A stretch of 64,000 nt of DNA from CAWFGW01 sp963815495 (GCA_963815495.1 CAWFGW010000029.1:248001-312000); one strand, 5' to 3'. Counted from the stretch's first letter, positions 38,932 to 47,986 are shown. Numbers and translations are program-made. Notes: generated from the letters alone by a model not told the origin.

Positions 38932-39398
38932 ATTGTTTGTGATAGGGGTGCAAATATAGTAAGAAGTTGTCAAGTTGGAAGGTTTCAAGTTTTAAAGTTT
39001 TGAATTTGAGGTTAGATTTTATCAGTAAGATCTTAGAATGTTAGATTGGAGATTTTACATATTAGATATTAGTAATAAGGTGTAAGACTTTTAGATATTT
39101 GAATATTCCTGAGGCTGTGTCTCCGCTACCTCGCTAGGTTTGTGAAGTCACAAACCAAGGTGTAAAAGTCACAAGATCTCAGCAGTTAGCTATTAGCACT
39201 CAGTTCTTAGCTTATTAAAAATTAGAAAATTATAGGTGAAAAGATGGAGTATAAAGCCTAAAAGAACAAAGACTTCCTTAATACTCAGTATGTCTCTGTT
39301 CTTTTAGGTTTATGTCTTACATCTTAACACTTTGTACTCAAAATCTCACGACTCTATAATCCATACTCTCTACTTAACACTCAATATCACTTAAAAAA
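38932..39398. other. Intergenic region with two hairpins and word-like low-complexity tracts
   Basis: No gene seen. GGTTTGTGA (39137-39145) pairs with TCACAAACC (39148-39156). A larger hairpin pairs CCTAAAAGAACA (39257-39268) with TGTTCTTTTAGG (39297-39308), with an inner AGAC/GTCT. The remainder is made of ATTAGATATTAG, AGCAGTTAGCTATTAGC and ACTCAATA-type words like those in other gaps of this window. Confidence 0.5.
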
Positions 39399-39416
39399 CT
39401 TAACAGAAACTTAACA
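39399..39416 (+). promoter_or_regulatory. Pho-box-like direct repeat upstream of the response regulator
   Basis: CTTAACA at 39399-39405 and again at 39410-39416, separated by GAAA: two identical 7-mers at an 11-bp period, the geometry bound by PhoB/PhoP dimers (Bacillus TTAACA-type half-sites, cyanobacterial CTTAACCT-type). A near-consensus -7 element TATTATTG is at 39448-39455. The regulator identity is inferred. Confidence 0.5.
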
Positions 39417-39476
39417 CGTGTTTCACGCCCTGTAAACATTACTATAATATTATTGTGGCGAAGAAAATAATACGTT

Positions 39477-40157
39477 ATGACAAAGATACTTATTGCAGAT
39501 GATGATATATCCATTTTAGAATTATTAGAATATAATCTTAAAAGAGAAGGATATGTGATTTTTACTGCAAAAGATGGCGAAGAGGCTATCAGGGTTGCTA
39601 AAGATGAGATTCCCGACTTAATTATCTTGGACATTATGATGCCTAAATTGGACGGAGTTGAAGTGTGTGAAAAATTACGAGCAGATTCTACTTTTGAAAA
39701 CACATTAATCGTTTTTTTAACAGCTAGAACAGAAGACTTCACTCAAATTGCATGTTATGAAAATGGTGGTGATGATTATATTGTAAAACCAATTAAACCA
39801 AAAGTACTTGCTAGTCGGTTAAAGGCAATCTTGAAAAGAAAAATAAGCTCTGAATATGGTTCTTCTAAAAGTGATGAGTTTACTTTTGGAGAAATTAGCA
39901 TCAACATCGAACGTTTTGAAGTTAAGAAAAATGGTGACGCTTTGGCTTTAGCTAAAAAAGAATTTGAACTTTTATTATTATTGTCCTCTAAACCTGGTAA
40001 ACTATTTACCCGTGATGAAATCTTTAACAAAGTGTGGGGGGTAGATACGGCTATTGGTGATCGCACCATTGATGTTCACATTCGTAAATTGCGAGAAAAA
40101 ATAGGTGATAGCTACATTAAAACAGTTAAAGGATTAGGTTACAAAATAGAAGCATAA
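39477..40157 (+). CDS. OmpR/PhoB-family response regulator
   Basis: 226 residues. Receiver domain at 1-120 with the acidic cluster D8-D9-D10, phospho-acceptor Asp52 in LIILDIMMPKLDG, Thr and Lys switch residues in FLTARTED and YIVKPIKP; winged-helix DNA-binding domain at about 130-226 with LLLLSSKPGKLFTRDEIFNK and RTIDVHIRKLREKIGD. It resembles the PhoB branch, but no histidine kinase is adjacent, so the phosphate assignment rests on the Pho-box-like repeats before its own gene and two nearby units. The next gene (TPR protein) begins 10 bp downstream and is probably co-transcribed. Confidence 0.93.
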   Translation: MTKILIADDDISILELLEYNLKREGYVIFTAKDGEEAIRVAKDEIPDLIILDIMMPKLDGVEVCEKLRADSTFENTLIVFLTARTEDFTQIACYENGGDDYIVKPIKPKVLASRLKAILKRKISSEYGSSKSDEFTFGEISINIERFEVKKNGDALALAKKEFELLLLLSSKPGKLFTRDEIFNKVWGVDTAIGDRTIDVHIRKLREKIGDSYIKTVKGLGYKIEA

Positions 40158-40167
40158 GAATTAAACC

Positions 40168-41451
40168 ATGATGAAGACAACTACCTTATTAATATTATTA
40201 ACAAGCTTTACTTTTTCACTCACACATGCACAAGATACTTGGAACTGGGGTGATAATCCCAAGGAAGCAAAAGGAAACTACATGTATTTAAAGACATTGG
40301 TTGATGCTGAAAAATATAATGAAGCCGCAGCACCTGCTAATTGGTTGTTAATTCATGCCCCTAACCTTGACTTAGCACTCTATCAACTAGCAGGTACCGT
40401 TTATCAAAACAAGTTACGAGATGAAAAAGACCGAGACAAAAAGGAAATTTTAACTGACTCGCTTATCGCAATTTATGACAAACGAATGGCGCTATATGGA
40501 AACGAGGAATACGTGTTGAACCTAAAAGGTTTAGTAGCATGGCCTCACTACTATAAAGACAAAACCAAGCGGGATGAGATGTATGATCTATACAAAAAAA
40601 TATACACGCTTAACGGAAAGGAAACTTATGAAATCAACTTGTTATTCTATTTCGCAGCAGCAACTCGAGAGCTAGATGCAAAAAAAATGACGGAAACAGA
40701 AATTTTGGATTTGTATAACACACTTATAGCTGACTTAGAGGCAAGAGGTGGTAAATCTGCTGACCACTATAAAGAAAAGCTTGACCAAGAGTTAAATGCG
40801 CACATAACAGTAGATTGCGATTTTGTACAAAACAACTACGGACCAAAATTCACTTCCAATCCTACAGTGGAGTTAGCAAATAAAGTTCAAAACTTGCTTG
40901 AGAAAAATAAATGTATCAGTAACGAACTTTACATTTCTGCTACCAACTATTTAATAGAACAGGAAGGTCCTACTTATAAAAATTTAAAAACACTGGGTAA
41001 CATCTACCAAAACCAGGGAAAAGCAGATGAAGCATATGAAAGTTATTCTAAGTCCTTAGAGTTAGCTCAAAGTGACACTGTTAAAGGTGAATTATATATG
41101 AAGTTAGCATCTATTGATATACAAAAAGGACGAAAAAGCACTGCGAGAAGCAACATCTACAAGGCTATTGAAAAAAACCCAAGTCTTTCAGCCGAAGGTC
41201 ACCAGACAATTGGAGATTTATATATGACGAGTGGTAGTGAATGTGCTAAAGGCGATGCACTGAGTGATCGATTAATTTATATCGCTGCTTATAATGAGTA
41301 TAAGAAGGCTGGAAATTCTTCAAAGATGGCTACAGCCAAAGCCCAATTCCCAAGTGTGGAAGATATTTTCGTTAGAAACCAAAAAGTAGGCGACACCATG
41401 ACTACTGGTTGTTGGGTTGGAGAAACGGTGACACTACAAAAAAGAGATTAA
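40168..41451 (+). CDS. Secreted or periplasmic TPR-repeat protein
   Basis: 427 residues. A signal peptide (MMKTTTLLILLTSFTFSLTHAQ; a second ATG at 40171 is equally possible) precedes a helical protein. Clear tetratricopeptide units lie at about 270-360: YKNLKTLGNIYQNQGKADEA then YESYSKSLELAQSD, and GELYMKLASIDIQKGRKSTA then RSNIYKAIEKNPSLS. The N-terminal half contains more weakly conserved helical pairs. Two cysteines near the C-terminus (SECAKG, TTGCWVG) may form a disulfide. Such proteins are common in Bacteroidota and serve as protein-binding scaffolds; I cannot assign a partner. Probably in operon with the response regulator. Confidence 0.88.
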   Translation: MMKTTTLLILLTSFTFSLTHAQDTWNWGDNPKEAKGNYMYLKTLVDAEKYNEAAAPANWLLIHAPNLDLALYQLAGTVYQNKLRDEKDRDKKEILTDSLIAIYDKRMALYGNEEYVLNLKGLVAWPHYYKDKTKRDEMYDLYKKIYTLNGKETYEINLLFYFAAATRELDAKKMTETEILDLYNTLIADLEARGGKSADHYKEKLDQELNAHITVDCDFVQNNYGPKFTSNPTVELANKVQNLLEKNKCISNELYISATNYLIEQEGPTYKNLKTLGNIYQNQGKADEAYESYSKSLELAQSDTVKGELYMKLASIDIQKGRKSTARSNIYKAIEKNPSLSAEGHQTIGDLYMTSGSECAKGDALSDRLIYIAAYNEYKKAGNSSKMATAKAQFPSVEDIFVRNQKVGDTMTTGCWVGETVTLQKRD

Positions 41452-41492
41452 AAACTTATATAGCGGGTGCAAGGATTATGGCTTGCAATAAT

Positions 41493-41522
41493 AAAGGGTT
41501 AAAACTGCGTTTTAACCCTTTT
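41493..41522. terminator. Bidirectional rho-independent terminator
   Basis: AAAGGGTTAAAA (41493-41504) and TTTTAACCCTTT (41510-41521) form a perfect 12-bp stem with a 5-nt loop, followed by TTGTTTTTG. It lies between the convergent TPR gene and the outer-membrane gene. Confidence 0.85.
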
Positions 41523-41543
41523 GTTTTTGATAACCTGTGAAAT

Positions 41544-42197
41544 TTAGAATCGAACTACAGCACTTAACAATACAGGGCTACTATCAAGTCCTATCCTAAA
41601 ACCAGTTGATTCGTTGTCAATCAACTGGTCAGGTTGTGCTACATCTGCATACGTTTCACTTCTCTTATACTTCATAAATTCCATTCCTATGAATGGTAAG
41701 ACTTCTGCTCCCAAAATAATATTTTCAGCAACCTGATAGTTCACCCCTAAAACGAGTTTAACTGTAGGCATAAACCTTTTGTCAGACAAATCTCTAGAAT
41801 AAGCGGATCTATAAATTGTTGAATCATTATTTTCTTGTCTAGAATAACTAGACATTGAAAACCCTAAATCAACACCTGTTCTCCACGTGAGCTTCTCGGT
41901 AATAGTTTTTCTAAATTCGACCCCAAAACTTGTTGATAGATTCAAACTTTTAATGGTTGTATTCTGGTAATAATCATCTTGGACATTACCGCCCTGATTA
42001 TACTGACCTGACAGAGCATTAAAACGCCAAACCATTTTTTCATTACCGACACGGTAGGTCAACCCGAAGCCGTTCGTTAAACTAGAAGCGGTTAGACCTA
42101 CCTCTCTGACTTTTGTTTTTACCGTTTCTTCGGTGTCTTGAGCTTTCGCTTGCATTAAAAAACATAGCGCAACGGCTCCTAAAAGATACTTTTTCAT
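41544..42197 (-). CDS. Outer-membrane beta-barrel protein
   Basis: 217 residues with signal peptide MKKYLLGAVALCFLMQAKAQ. The mature chain has regular amphipathic strands (TYRVGNEKMVWRFNALSGQY, SLNLSTSFGVEFRKTITEKL, FMPTVKLVLGVNYQVAENII) and ends SPVLLSAVVRF, a terminal Phe typical of outer membrane barrels. It is convergent with the TPR gene and divergent from the lipoprotein gene. No specific family recognised. A variant of the TTAACCAAAATTA leader precedes the ATG. Confidence 0.85.
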   Translation of the reverse strand: MKKYLLGAVALCFLMQAKAQDTEETVKTKVREVGLTASSLTNGFGLTYRVGNEKMVWRFNALSGQYNQGGNVQDDYYQNTTIKSLNLSTSFGVEFRKTITEKLTWRTGVDLGFSMSSYSRQENNDSTIYRSAYSRDLSDKRFMPTVKLVLGVNYQVAENIILGAEVLPFIGMEFMKYKRSETYADVAQPDQLIDNESTGFRIGLDSSPVLLSAVVRF

Positions 42198-42203
42198 AAA
42201 ATT

Positions 42204-42218
42204 TAAATTTTTGGTTAA
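42204..42218 (-). promoter_or_regulatory. Leader motif variant TTAACCAAAAATTTA
   Basis: TTAACCAAAAATTTA on the minus strand just before the ATG at 42197; a two-base-longer relative of the motif before the three outer-membrane genes at 12-14 kb. Confidence 0.4.
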
Positions 42219-42360
42219 AATGATTAAGGAGCTCTGACTTGGCTAGAAGTAAAAGGTTTAATCAATAATTGTAATTTTTTCCTATTTATTTTTTTGTGCG
42301 GAATCTAACTAACAAACCCTTAACCTACCCTTCTAAAACTTATTGAAAACATAAGTCATT

Positions 42361-42395
42361 GTTAAGATTCCCTTAACACTAAGCCCCTAAGTTTG
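42361..42395 (+). promoter_or_regulatory. Candidate Pho-box-like repeat with -7 element before the beta-helix lipoprotein
   Basis: GTTAAGA (42361-42367) and CTTAACA (42372-42378) lie at an 11-bp period (5 of 7 match), followed 9 bp later by TAAGTTTG (42388-42395), an exact -7 element. The repeat would take the place of a -33 element, as expected for an activator of the PhoB type. The leader to the ATG is about 50 bp. Confidence 0.45.
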
Positions 42396-42449
42396 TGGCA
42401 TCTAAAAAGAAGTGAAACAAACTTTAATACTTAACTAAAAACAACAATT

Positions 42450-43859
42450 ATGAAAAAGTTATTCCTAAGTATGACATTAGTAATGTCAATGGGGTTATTA
42501 ATGACATCATGTGGTGAAGATGAAAAAAAACCAGAAGACTGTACTGACTGTCCAATAGAAACAGAAAAGGAAACGACAATGTCAGAAGTTGATTCTGATG
42601 TAGAAGGAAAAACATTAACAACTGTTACAATCGAAGATTTCGGAAAAGGAACAGGTACAATCACACTGTCAAACAAAAAAGTTTATATTCTTGAAGGAAA
42701 AGTATTTGTTAACGAAGGTCAAACATTGACAATCGAAGAAGGTACCATTATCAAGGGTACTGCAGGTCAGGGTGCTGAAGCATCTGCTCTAGTTGTAGCT
42801 AGAGGTGGTAAAATAATGGCAGAAGGTACTGCTGATATGCCAATTATCATGACCACTGCTGCTGATGACATCGTCAGATATTCTGATGGGACTTTAGAAG
42901 GTGGCGATAAATTAAACGCTGGAACTAAAGGTTTATGGGGTGGTTTAATTGTTTTAGGTAAAGCTACAATCACTAACAATGGAGAAACAGCTGTAGAAGG
43001 TATACCTACTACTGAGGTAAGAGGTCTTTATGGTGGAAGCGATGATGCTGACAACTCTGGTGTGATTAAATATGTTTCTATTCGACATGGTGGTACTGAA
43101 ATTGGTGCTGGTAATGAAATCAACGGTTTAACACTTGGTGGTGTTGGTTCAGGAACTACTATCGACTATGTAGAAATTTATGCTAATAATGATGATGGTA
43201 TCGAATTTTTCGGTGGTAGCGTAGGTGTTAAACATGCTTTAGTATCATACAGTAAGGATGATTCGTTTGACTATGATGAAGGTTATCATGGCAAAGGTCA
43301 ATTTTGGGTAACATTACAAAGTTCAGATTCTGATAGAGGTGGTGAGCACGATGGAGGTCCTTCTGATTGTGAGACTTGTATGCCAATTGCTAAACCAGTT
43401 ATCTATAACGCTACTTATATTGGTAATGGATCAAAAAGATTAATCACTTTTAGAGATAATGCTGGTGGTGAGTACCATAACTCAATATTTGCAAACTGGT
43501 CAAAAGGTATTGATATTGAAAACACAGGTTCTGAGCAACAATCAAGAAAAAGATTGGAAGATGGTGACTTAAAAATAATGAACAATGTATTTGACGGTGT
43601 GGCTGGTAATGACTTGACAAAGTTAGTATTAGAGGTAGATAAAGATGCTGCAACTGTAATAGGTGACTTATTAAGTGCCACAAACGTTAGTGGCAATACT
43701 GTCGCATCTACAGGTGTAACTGCAACCACTCCTGTTCCAGCAACAGAATTAGCTGCAACTGCTGCAACTGATAGCTGGTTTACTGCTGCTCCTTACAAAG
43801 GTGCATTTAGCGGAAGTAACTGGGCTGCTGGTTGGACAAAAACTTTCCCAACAAAATAA
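42450..43859 (+). CDS. Lipoprotein with right-handed beta-helix-like repeats
   Basis: 469 residues. Lipoprotein signal with lipobox LMTSC (Cys about residue 21), then an acidic linker (GEDEKKPEDCTDCPIETEKE). The body is rich in short Gly/Asn-turn strands typical of parallel beta-helix proteins: KKVYILEGKVFVNEGQTLTI, GTIIKGTAGQGAEASALVVA, GLWGGLIVLGKATITNNGET, DYVEIYANNDDGIEFFGGSV. Similar proteins are often encoded next to TonB-dependent receptors in Bacteroidota, as here (172 bp before the receptor). I see no enzymatic motif; a surface binding or capture role with the receptor is an inference. No type IX C-terminal domain is visible. Confidence 0.88.
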   Translation: MKKLFLSMTLVMSMGLLMTSCGEDEKKPEDCTDCPIETEKETTMSEVDSDVEGKTLTTVTIEDFGKGTGTITLSNKKVYILEGKVFVNEGQTLTIEEGTIIKGTAGQGAEASALVVARGGKIMAEGTADMPIIMTTAADDIVRYSDGTLEGGDKLNAGTKGLWGGLIVLGKATITNNGETAVEGIPTTEVRGLYGGSDDADNSGVIKYVSIRHGGTEIGAGNEINGLTLGGVGSGTTIDYVEIYANNDDGIEFFGGSVGVKHALVSYSKDDSFDYDEGYHGKGQFWVTLQSSDSDRGGEHDGGPSDCETCMPIAKPVIYNATYIGNGSKRLITFRDNAGGEYHNSIFANWSKGIDIENTGSEQQSRKRLEDGDLKIMNNVFDGVAGNDLTKLVLEVDKDAATVIGDLLSATNVSGNTVASTGVTATTPVPATELAATAATDSWFTAAPYKGAFSGSNWAAGWTKTFPTK

Positions 43860-43883
43860 TTAAGTTTAATCAACTATTACTTA

Positions 43884-43913
43884 AAAACCTCAAGCAATGC
43901 TTGGGGTTTTTTT
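43884..43913 (+). terminator. Rho-independent terminator after the lipoprotein gene
   Basis: AAAACCTCAAGC (43884-43895) pairs with GCTTGGGGTTTT (43899-43910), with one G-T pair and a 3-nt loop, followed by more Ts. Confidence 0.85.
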
Positions 43914-43943
43914 ATGTATTGAATGTTCAAAAGTATTTACTGA

Positions 43944-43961
43944 TTTAACATTTATTTAATA
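43944..43961 (+). promoter_or_regulatory. Candidate Pho-box-like repeat before the TonB-dependent receptor
   Basis: TTTAACA (43944-43950) and TTTAATA (43955-43961) at an 11-bp period, 6 of 7 identical to each other. Weaker than the 39399 copy and AT-rich, so chance is possible on its own; it gains weight from the two other copies nearby. Confidence 0.35.
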
Positions 43962-44031
43962 TTTCAATGAGGGAGTAGTAACAATAGACTAACATTTTTG
44001 CAGTGTTAAAAATAGACGGAAGAAGAAGGAT

Positions 44032-46980
44032 ATGAATTTCACAAAAACAATTTGCATAATAGCATTAGTTTTTACCTCATTAGTCATCAAAGCACAAACG
44101 GGTTCTATCAGTGGTGTGATTACAGATGGAAGAGACACTACTAACAAGCCAATATTCGGAGCTCAAGTTTTTATTCCTGGAACTACCTATGGTGCTTTTA
44201 CAGGGATGAATGGCGAATATACCCTCACAAACGTCACACCTGGAAAATATGACATCACTGTTTCTTATGTATTAATAGGAAACCAAACAATAGAAGGAGT
44301 CAAAGTTGAAGCTAGTCAAAACTCAGTTGCTAACCTGGCAATGGGTGAGTCAGTGGAAAAAGAAGCAGGGATTAAAATCATTCTTTCAAGAAACGAAGCC
44401 TCTGCAACAACTGCTACTAATGAAGTTAAAAATGAAACTAAAGTTGTTGAAGTATTAGCTGCTGAAGAAATTCAAAAAAGAGGTGATAATAAAGTAGCCG
44501 ATGCAGCTAAGCGCATTTCAGGGGTAAGTGTTGTTGACGGTAAATATGCTTACGTTAGAGGATTATCAGATAGATACACTAAAACACTACTCAATGGGTC
44601 CGAAATACCAGGTCTTGATCCTAATAGAAATGCCGTTCAACTAGACCTCTTCCCTACTTCATTTGTACAGAGTATGAAGGTGATTAAAACCTACTCTCCT
44701 GACCTACCTGCCGATTTTACAGGAGGTTTAATTGATATTCGTACCAATGACATGTTAGACTCATTTACTGTTAAGTTATCAGTAGGTTCAAGTTTTAATC
44801 CTCAAGTCACGTTTAATGATAATTACCTATTATCTAAACGATCTTCAACTGATTGGCTAGGCTACGACAACGGTCAAAGGGATTTTCCTGAAGAAGTAAA
44901 AAAAGGATTAGAAAACGGTGAAATACAAAAAGGATATTACTTTTTCCCTAATACTTACGACCAATCTGTGAAGTCTTTTAACAAAGAGTTTGAACCTACT
45001 AAGCAATCAAATTTCTTAAACCACAATATGGGTTTAGTTGTAGGTAATCGTAAAAAAATGCTTCGTAAAGATTCCATAGATGTCGGTAGAAGTTTTGGAT
45101 ATTTTGCTGGTGTAAACTACAGAAGAGAGTATGAATATTACGAAAATGGATTTGCGGGAGATTACGAACTAGGAGGTACTGTTGATGAAATCAGCTCCTT
45201 TAATCCTAAAAAAGAATTTACTGTAAGAAATGGTACTGATAACGTTTTAATTGGTGCTGTAGGAAATGCAACTTATCGCTTTAATAGTGACAATAAAATA
45301 GGTTTTACCTACTTACACAATCATAGTGGAACAACTGAGGCATCTTATGCTGAAGGTACACGTTCTGATAATTCGGAATTGACTGTTCGTGTTAGACAAC
45401 TTTCATACCTCCAACGATCCATTAATTCAGGTCAACTTTATGGAGAACATGAAATTGACAGCGCCATCTTCAAAGCTCCTTTAAAAATAGAATGGTTTGA
45501 CGCTTATACATTGTCTAAACAAGAACAACCAGACTTAAGGTTTTTCACCGATGACTTCTATGTTAATAATAACGGTGAAGAAGTTTATCAATTCTCAACT
45601 CAAATATACAACAAACCAGGTCGATATAGCCGAACTATGAATCAGAAAAACAATGATTTCAAAGTTCATTTCACTCTTCCTATAGCATTGACTGATACTA
45701 CAGAATTAAAACTTAAGAGTGGCTTTTCGTCTGTTTACAAAAATAGAGAATTTAGAGAATCACGAGTCGATTTAATTTCAAGTCAATACGTTGATTATAA
45801 TGGAGACATAACTGAATATTTACAAGATAAAAACTTAGGAGAGATCACCCTAGAGGACGGTTCAAAAGCACCGGGAATAGGCATCATAGACCAAACATTT
45901 GATCGAAATAACTACGATGGGAAAATGAAGGTATACGGCACTTATTTAATGGGTGAGTTACCTCTACATAGAAAACTAGACCTCATAACAGGTGCGAGAT
46001 ATGAAAGAACTGACATGACTGTTACGAGTCAAGAAGTTCAAATACCAACAGGTCAATTACTAAACAATGATGTTCTTCCGTCTGTCTCATTAATCTACTC
46101 CTTTTTTAAAAACAGATTTAAATACAACGAAGATTCCTCTGATTTCAAAAAACAAGATTTAAAATTAAGAGCTTCTTATAACAAAACGCTTGCTCGACCA
46201 AGCTTTAGAGAAATTGCTCCTTTTGCTACTCTTGATTATATTCTTGACTGGACATTAATTGGTAATCCAAACTTAGAAAGAACAACCGTAGATAATTATG
46301 ATCTTCGGTTAGAGTTTTACCCTAATTCAGGCCAAGTAATGAGTGTTGCCGCTTTTTACAAACACTTCCATAGCCCTATTGCGCTTATCATCAATCCTAC
46401 GGCAGGTAACACCGAGTTACAATGGAAAAATACCGATCAGGCCAAGCTATATGGTATTGAACTTGAGTTTAAACGAGATTTAGCTTTCTTAAAAGAAAAC
46501 TGGACAATGATAGATGTTGGAGTTAATACAGCTATCACTAAATCCATTGACAAAATCAATCCTGATGAATTAGAACAAATTCGTTTACAAGATCCATATC
46601 ATAAAGATACGCGTCCTTTCTTTGGTCAATCACCTTACATCGTCAATGCATTCTTACAATATTCTCATGATAGCTCAAATTTTTCAGCTAATGTGTCATA
46701 TAACATATTCGGTGATAGAATAGCAATCATTGTTCCTGGTGGTACACCTAACATCTATGAAAAAAGTAGAGGAGAACTAAACTTAAACCTTTCTAAGAAA
46801 TTTGGTGAACGATTAAGTGTTACAGTGAGAATAAAAAACATCTTAAATCCTGATTATAAATTCTTGTTCAAGTTTGCTGGAAATGACCCTGCATACGACA
46901 AGTTTAATGACCAGGAATACGTATTCCAATCCTATAAAAAGGGGAGACAATTTGGGGTAACAGCTTCTTACACTTTCTAA
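44032..46980 (+). CDS. TonB-dependent outer membrane receptor with carboxypeptidase-like regulatory domain
   Basis: 982 residues. A signal peptide (MNFTKTICIIALVFTSLVIKA) is followed by an N-terminal CarboxypepD-type beta domain (GSISGVITDGRDTTNKPIFG to about residue 110), then the plug domain with VVEVLAAEEIQKRGDNKVAD, YAYVRGLSDRYTKTLLNGSE and PADFTGGLIDIRT, and a 22-stranded barrel ending RQFGVTASYTF. It is active in energised import across the outer membrane. No SusD-type partner gene is adjacent, which argues against a polysaccharide-utilisation pair; the beta-helix lipoprotein upstream may be the partner. exbB-exbD-tonB follow 38 bp downstream on the same strand, so receptor and motor may be made together. 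The substrate is unknown; phosphate or a phosphorylated compound is suggested only by the Pho-box-like sites. Confidence 0.95.
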   Translation: MNFTKTICIIALVFTSLVIKAQTGSISGVITDGRDTTNKPIFGAQVFIPGTTYGAFTGMNGEYTLTNVTPGKYDITVSYVLIGNQTIEGVKVEASQNSVANLAMGESVEKEAGIKIILSRNEASATTATNEVKNETKVVEVLAAEEIQKRGDNKVADAAKRISGVSVVDGKYAYVRGLSDRYTKTLLNGSEIPGLDPNRNAVQLDLFPTSFVQSMKVIKTYSPDLPADFTGGLIDIRTNDMLDSFTVKLSVGSSFNPQVTFNDNYLLSKRSSTDWLGYDNGQRDFPEEVKKGLENGEIQKGYYFFPNTYDQSVKSFNKEFEPTKQSNFLNHNMGLVVGNRKKMLRKDSIDVGRSFGYFAGVNYRREYEYYENGFAGDYELGGTVDEISSFNPKKEFTVRNGTDNVLIGAVGNATYRFNSDNKIGFTYLHNHSGTTEASYAEGTRSDNSELTVRVRQLSYLQRSINSGQLYGEHEIDSAIFKAPLKIEWFDAYTLSKQEQPDLRFFTDDFYVNNNGEEVYQFSTQIYNKPGRYSRTMNQKNNDFKVHFTLPIALTDTTELKLKSGFSSVYKNREFRESRVDLISSQYVDYNGDITEYLQDKNLGEITLEDGSKAPGIGIIDQTFDRNNYDGKMKVYGTYLMGELPLHRKLDLITGARYERTDMTVTSQEVQIPTGQLLNNDVLPSVSLIYSFFKNRFKYNEDSSDFKKQDLKLRASYNKTLARPSFREIAPFATLDYILDWTLIGNPNLERTTVDNYDLRLEFYPNSGQVMSVAAFYKHFHSPIALIINPTAGNTELQWKNTDQAKLYGIELEFKRDLAFLKENWTMIDVGVNTAITKSIDKINPDELEQIRLQDPYHKDTRPFFGQSPYIVNAFLQYSHDSSNFSANVSYNIFGDRIAIIVPGGTPNIYEKSRGELNLNLSKKFGERLSVTVRIKNILNPDYKFLFKFAGNDPAYDKFNDQEYVFQSYKKGRQFGVTASYTF

Positions 46981-47018
46981 AAATCAACAACGAAAAAACG
47001 CAATAAATCACATATAAA

Positions 47019-47876
47019 ATGAAACGTACATTTATCAAATTCTTATCTATTGGACTCTTTGTAGGCTTTACTTCATTTGCCTCATTTGCACAAGATGCAA
47101 CTGCTGAAACAAATGTTACTACTAGCGATTCCGCTTTGGCTACCTCTGATTCGGTCATGTCTGAAACCGACACCGCTGTAGCTGAAGCAACCACTCCTAC
47201 TCCTGCTGAAGAAGCACCAATTCAAGAAGCCGCTGAACCAACATTCACAGAAGTCATTAAAGGAAAAATCATCGAAGGTGGTACCGGCTTTATGAGTATC
47301 GTGTTGATCTGCTTGATTCTTGGTTTAGCTATCGCAATTGAACGTGTAATCACTTTGAACTTAGCGAACATGAACTATAAAAAACTGCTGGCTGATGTTA
47401 AGTACAAACTCATGAACGAAGGTGTAGACGCTGCGAAAGATTTGTGTGCTCGCACGAAAGGACCAGTTGCTGCCATCTTCGCGCAAGGTTTTGTGCGTAG
47501 TGATGAAGGTATTGCTGCAGTGGAAAAATCTGTCGAGTCTTACGGCTCTTCTGAAATGAACAAATTAGAAAAAGGCATGACTTGGGTTTCTCTTTTCATT
47601 TCTCTTGCGCCTATGTTTGGTTTCATGGGTACTGTAATTGGTATGATTGACGCTTTTGATGTCATCGAACAAGCGGAAGACATTAAAATTGACCAGGTAG
47701 CCGGAGGTATTAAAGTCGCCCTATTAACCACTGTTGCAGGTTTGATTGTAGCTGTTATTCTTCAAGTGTTTTACAACTACTTGTCTAGCACAATTGACTC
47801 TATTGCTGGTAAAATGGAAGATGCTTCTAATGAGTTCATCGACTTGTTAGTGGCAAGTGGGAAAGTGAAAAAATAG
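47019..47876 (+). CDS. exbB: MotA/TolQ/ExbB proton channel family protein
   Basis: 285 residues. Like many Bacteroidota ExbB proteins it has an N-terminal signal-like segment (MKRTFIKFLSIGLFVGFTSF) followed by a Thr/Ala/Glu-rich periplasmic linker to about residue 80. The core has transmembrane helices at about 92-112 (GFMSIVLICLILGLAIAIER) and two in the C-terminal half around SLAPMFGFMGTVIGMIDAFD and VALLTTVAGLIVAVILQVFY, the two stretches that line the proton channel. It works with ExbD and TonB to energise outer membrane receptors. First gene of the motor operon. Confidence 0.95.
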   Translation: MKRTFIKFLSIGLFVGFTSFASFAQDATAETNVTTSDSALATSDSVMSETDTAVAEATTPTPAEEAPIQEAAEPTFTEVIKGKIIEGGTGFMSIVLICLILGLAIAIERVITLNLANMNYKKLLADVKYKLMNEGVDAAKDLCARTKGPVAAIFAQGFVRSDEGIAAVEKSVESYGSSEMNKLEKGMTWVSLFISLAPMFGFMGTVIGMIDAFDVIEQAEDIKIDQVAGGIKVALLTTVAGLIVAVILQVFYNYLSSTIDSIAGKMEDASNEFIDLLVASGKVKK

Positions 47877-47885
47877 TGAATAGTG

Positions 47886-47986
47886 TGTAGTTAAAAGTGA
47901 ATAGCAATTCTTAGTACTTAATATTCTGTACTCTAGTCTCTATACTCCAATCTCACTACTCTGTACTCAATACTAAATACTCCAAA
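47886..47986 (+). repeat. Quasi-repetitive leader tract, ACTCAATACT family
   Basis: A chain of related words (TACTTAATATT, TGTACTCTAGTCTC, TATACTCCAATCTC, TACTCTGTACTCAATACT) ends in AATACTCCAAA directly before the ATG at 47987. The same ending precedes four other genes in the window. Confidence 0.6.

Noticed and set aside
44032..46980. SusC/SusD-type polysaccharide utilisation locus
   Set aside because: No SusD-like gene, glycoside hydrolase or hybrid sensor gene is near the receptor.
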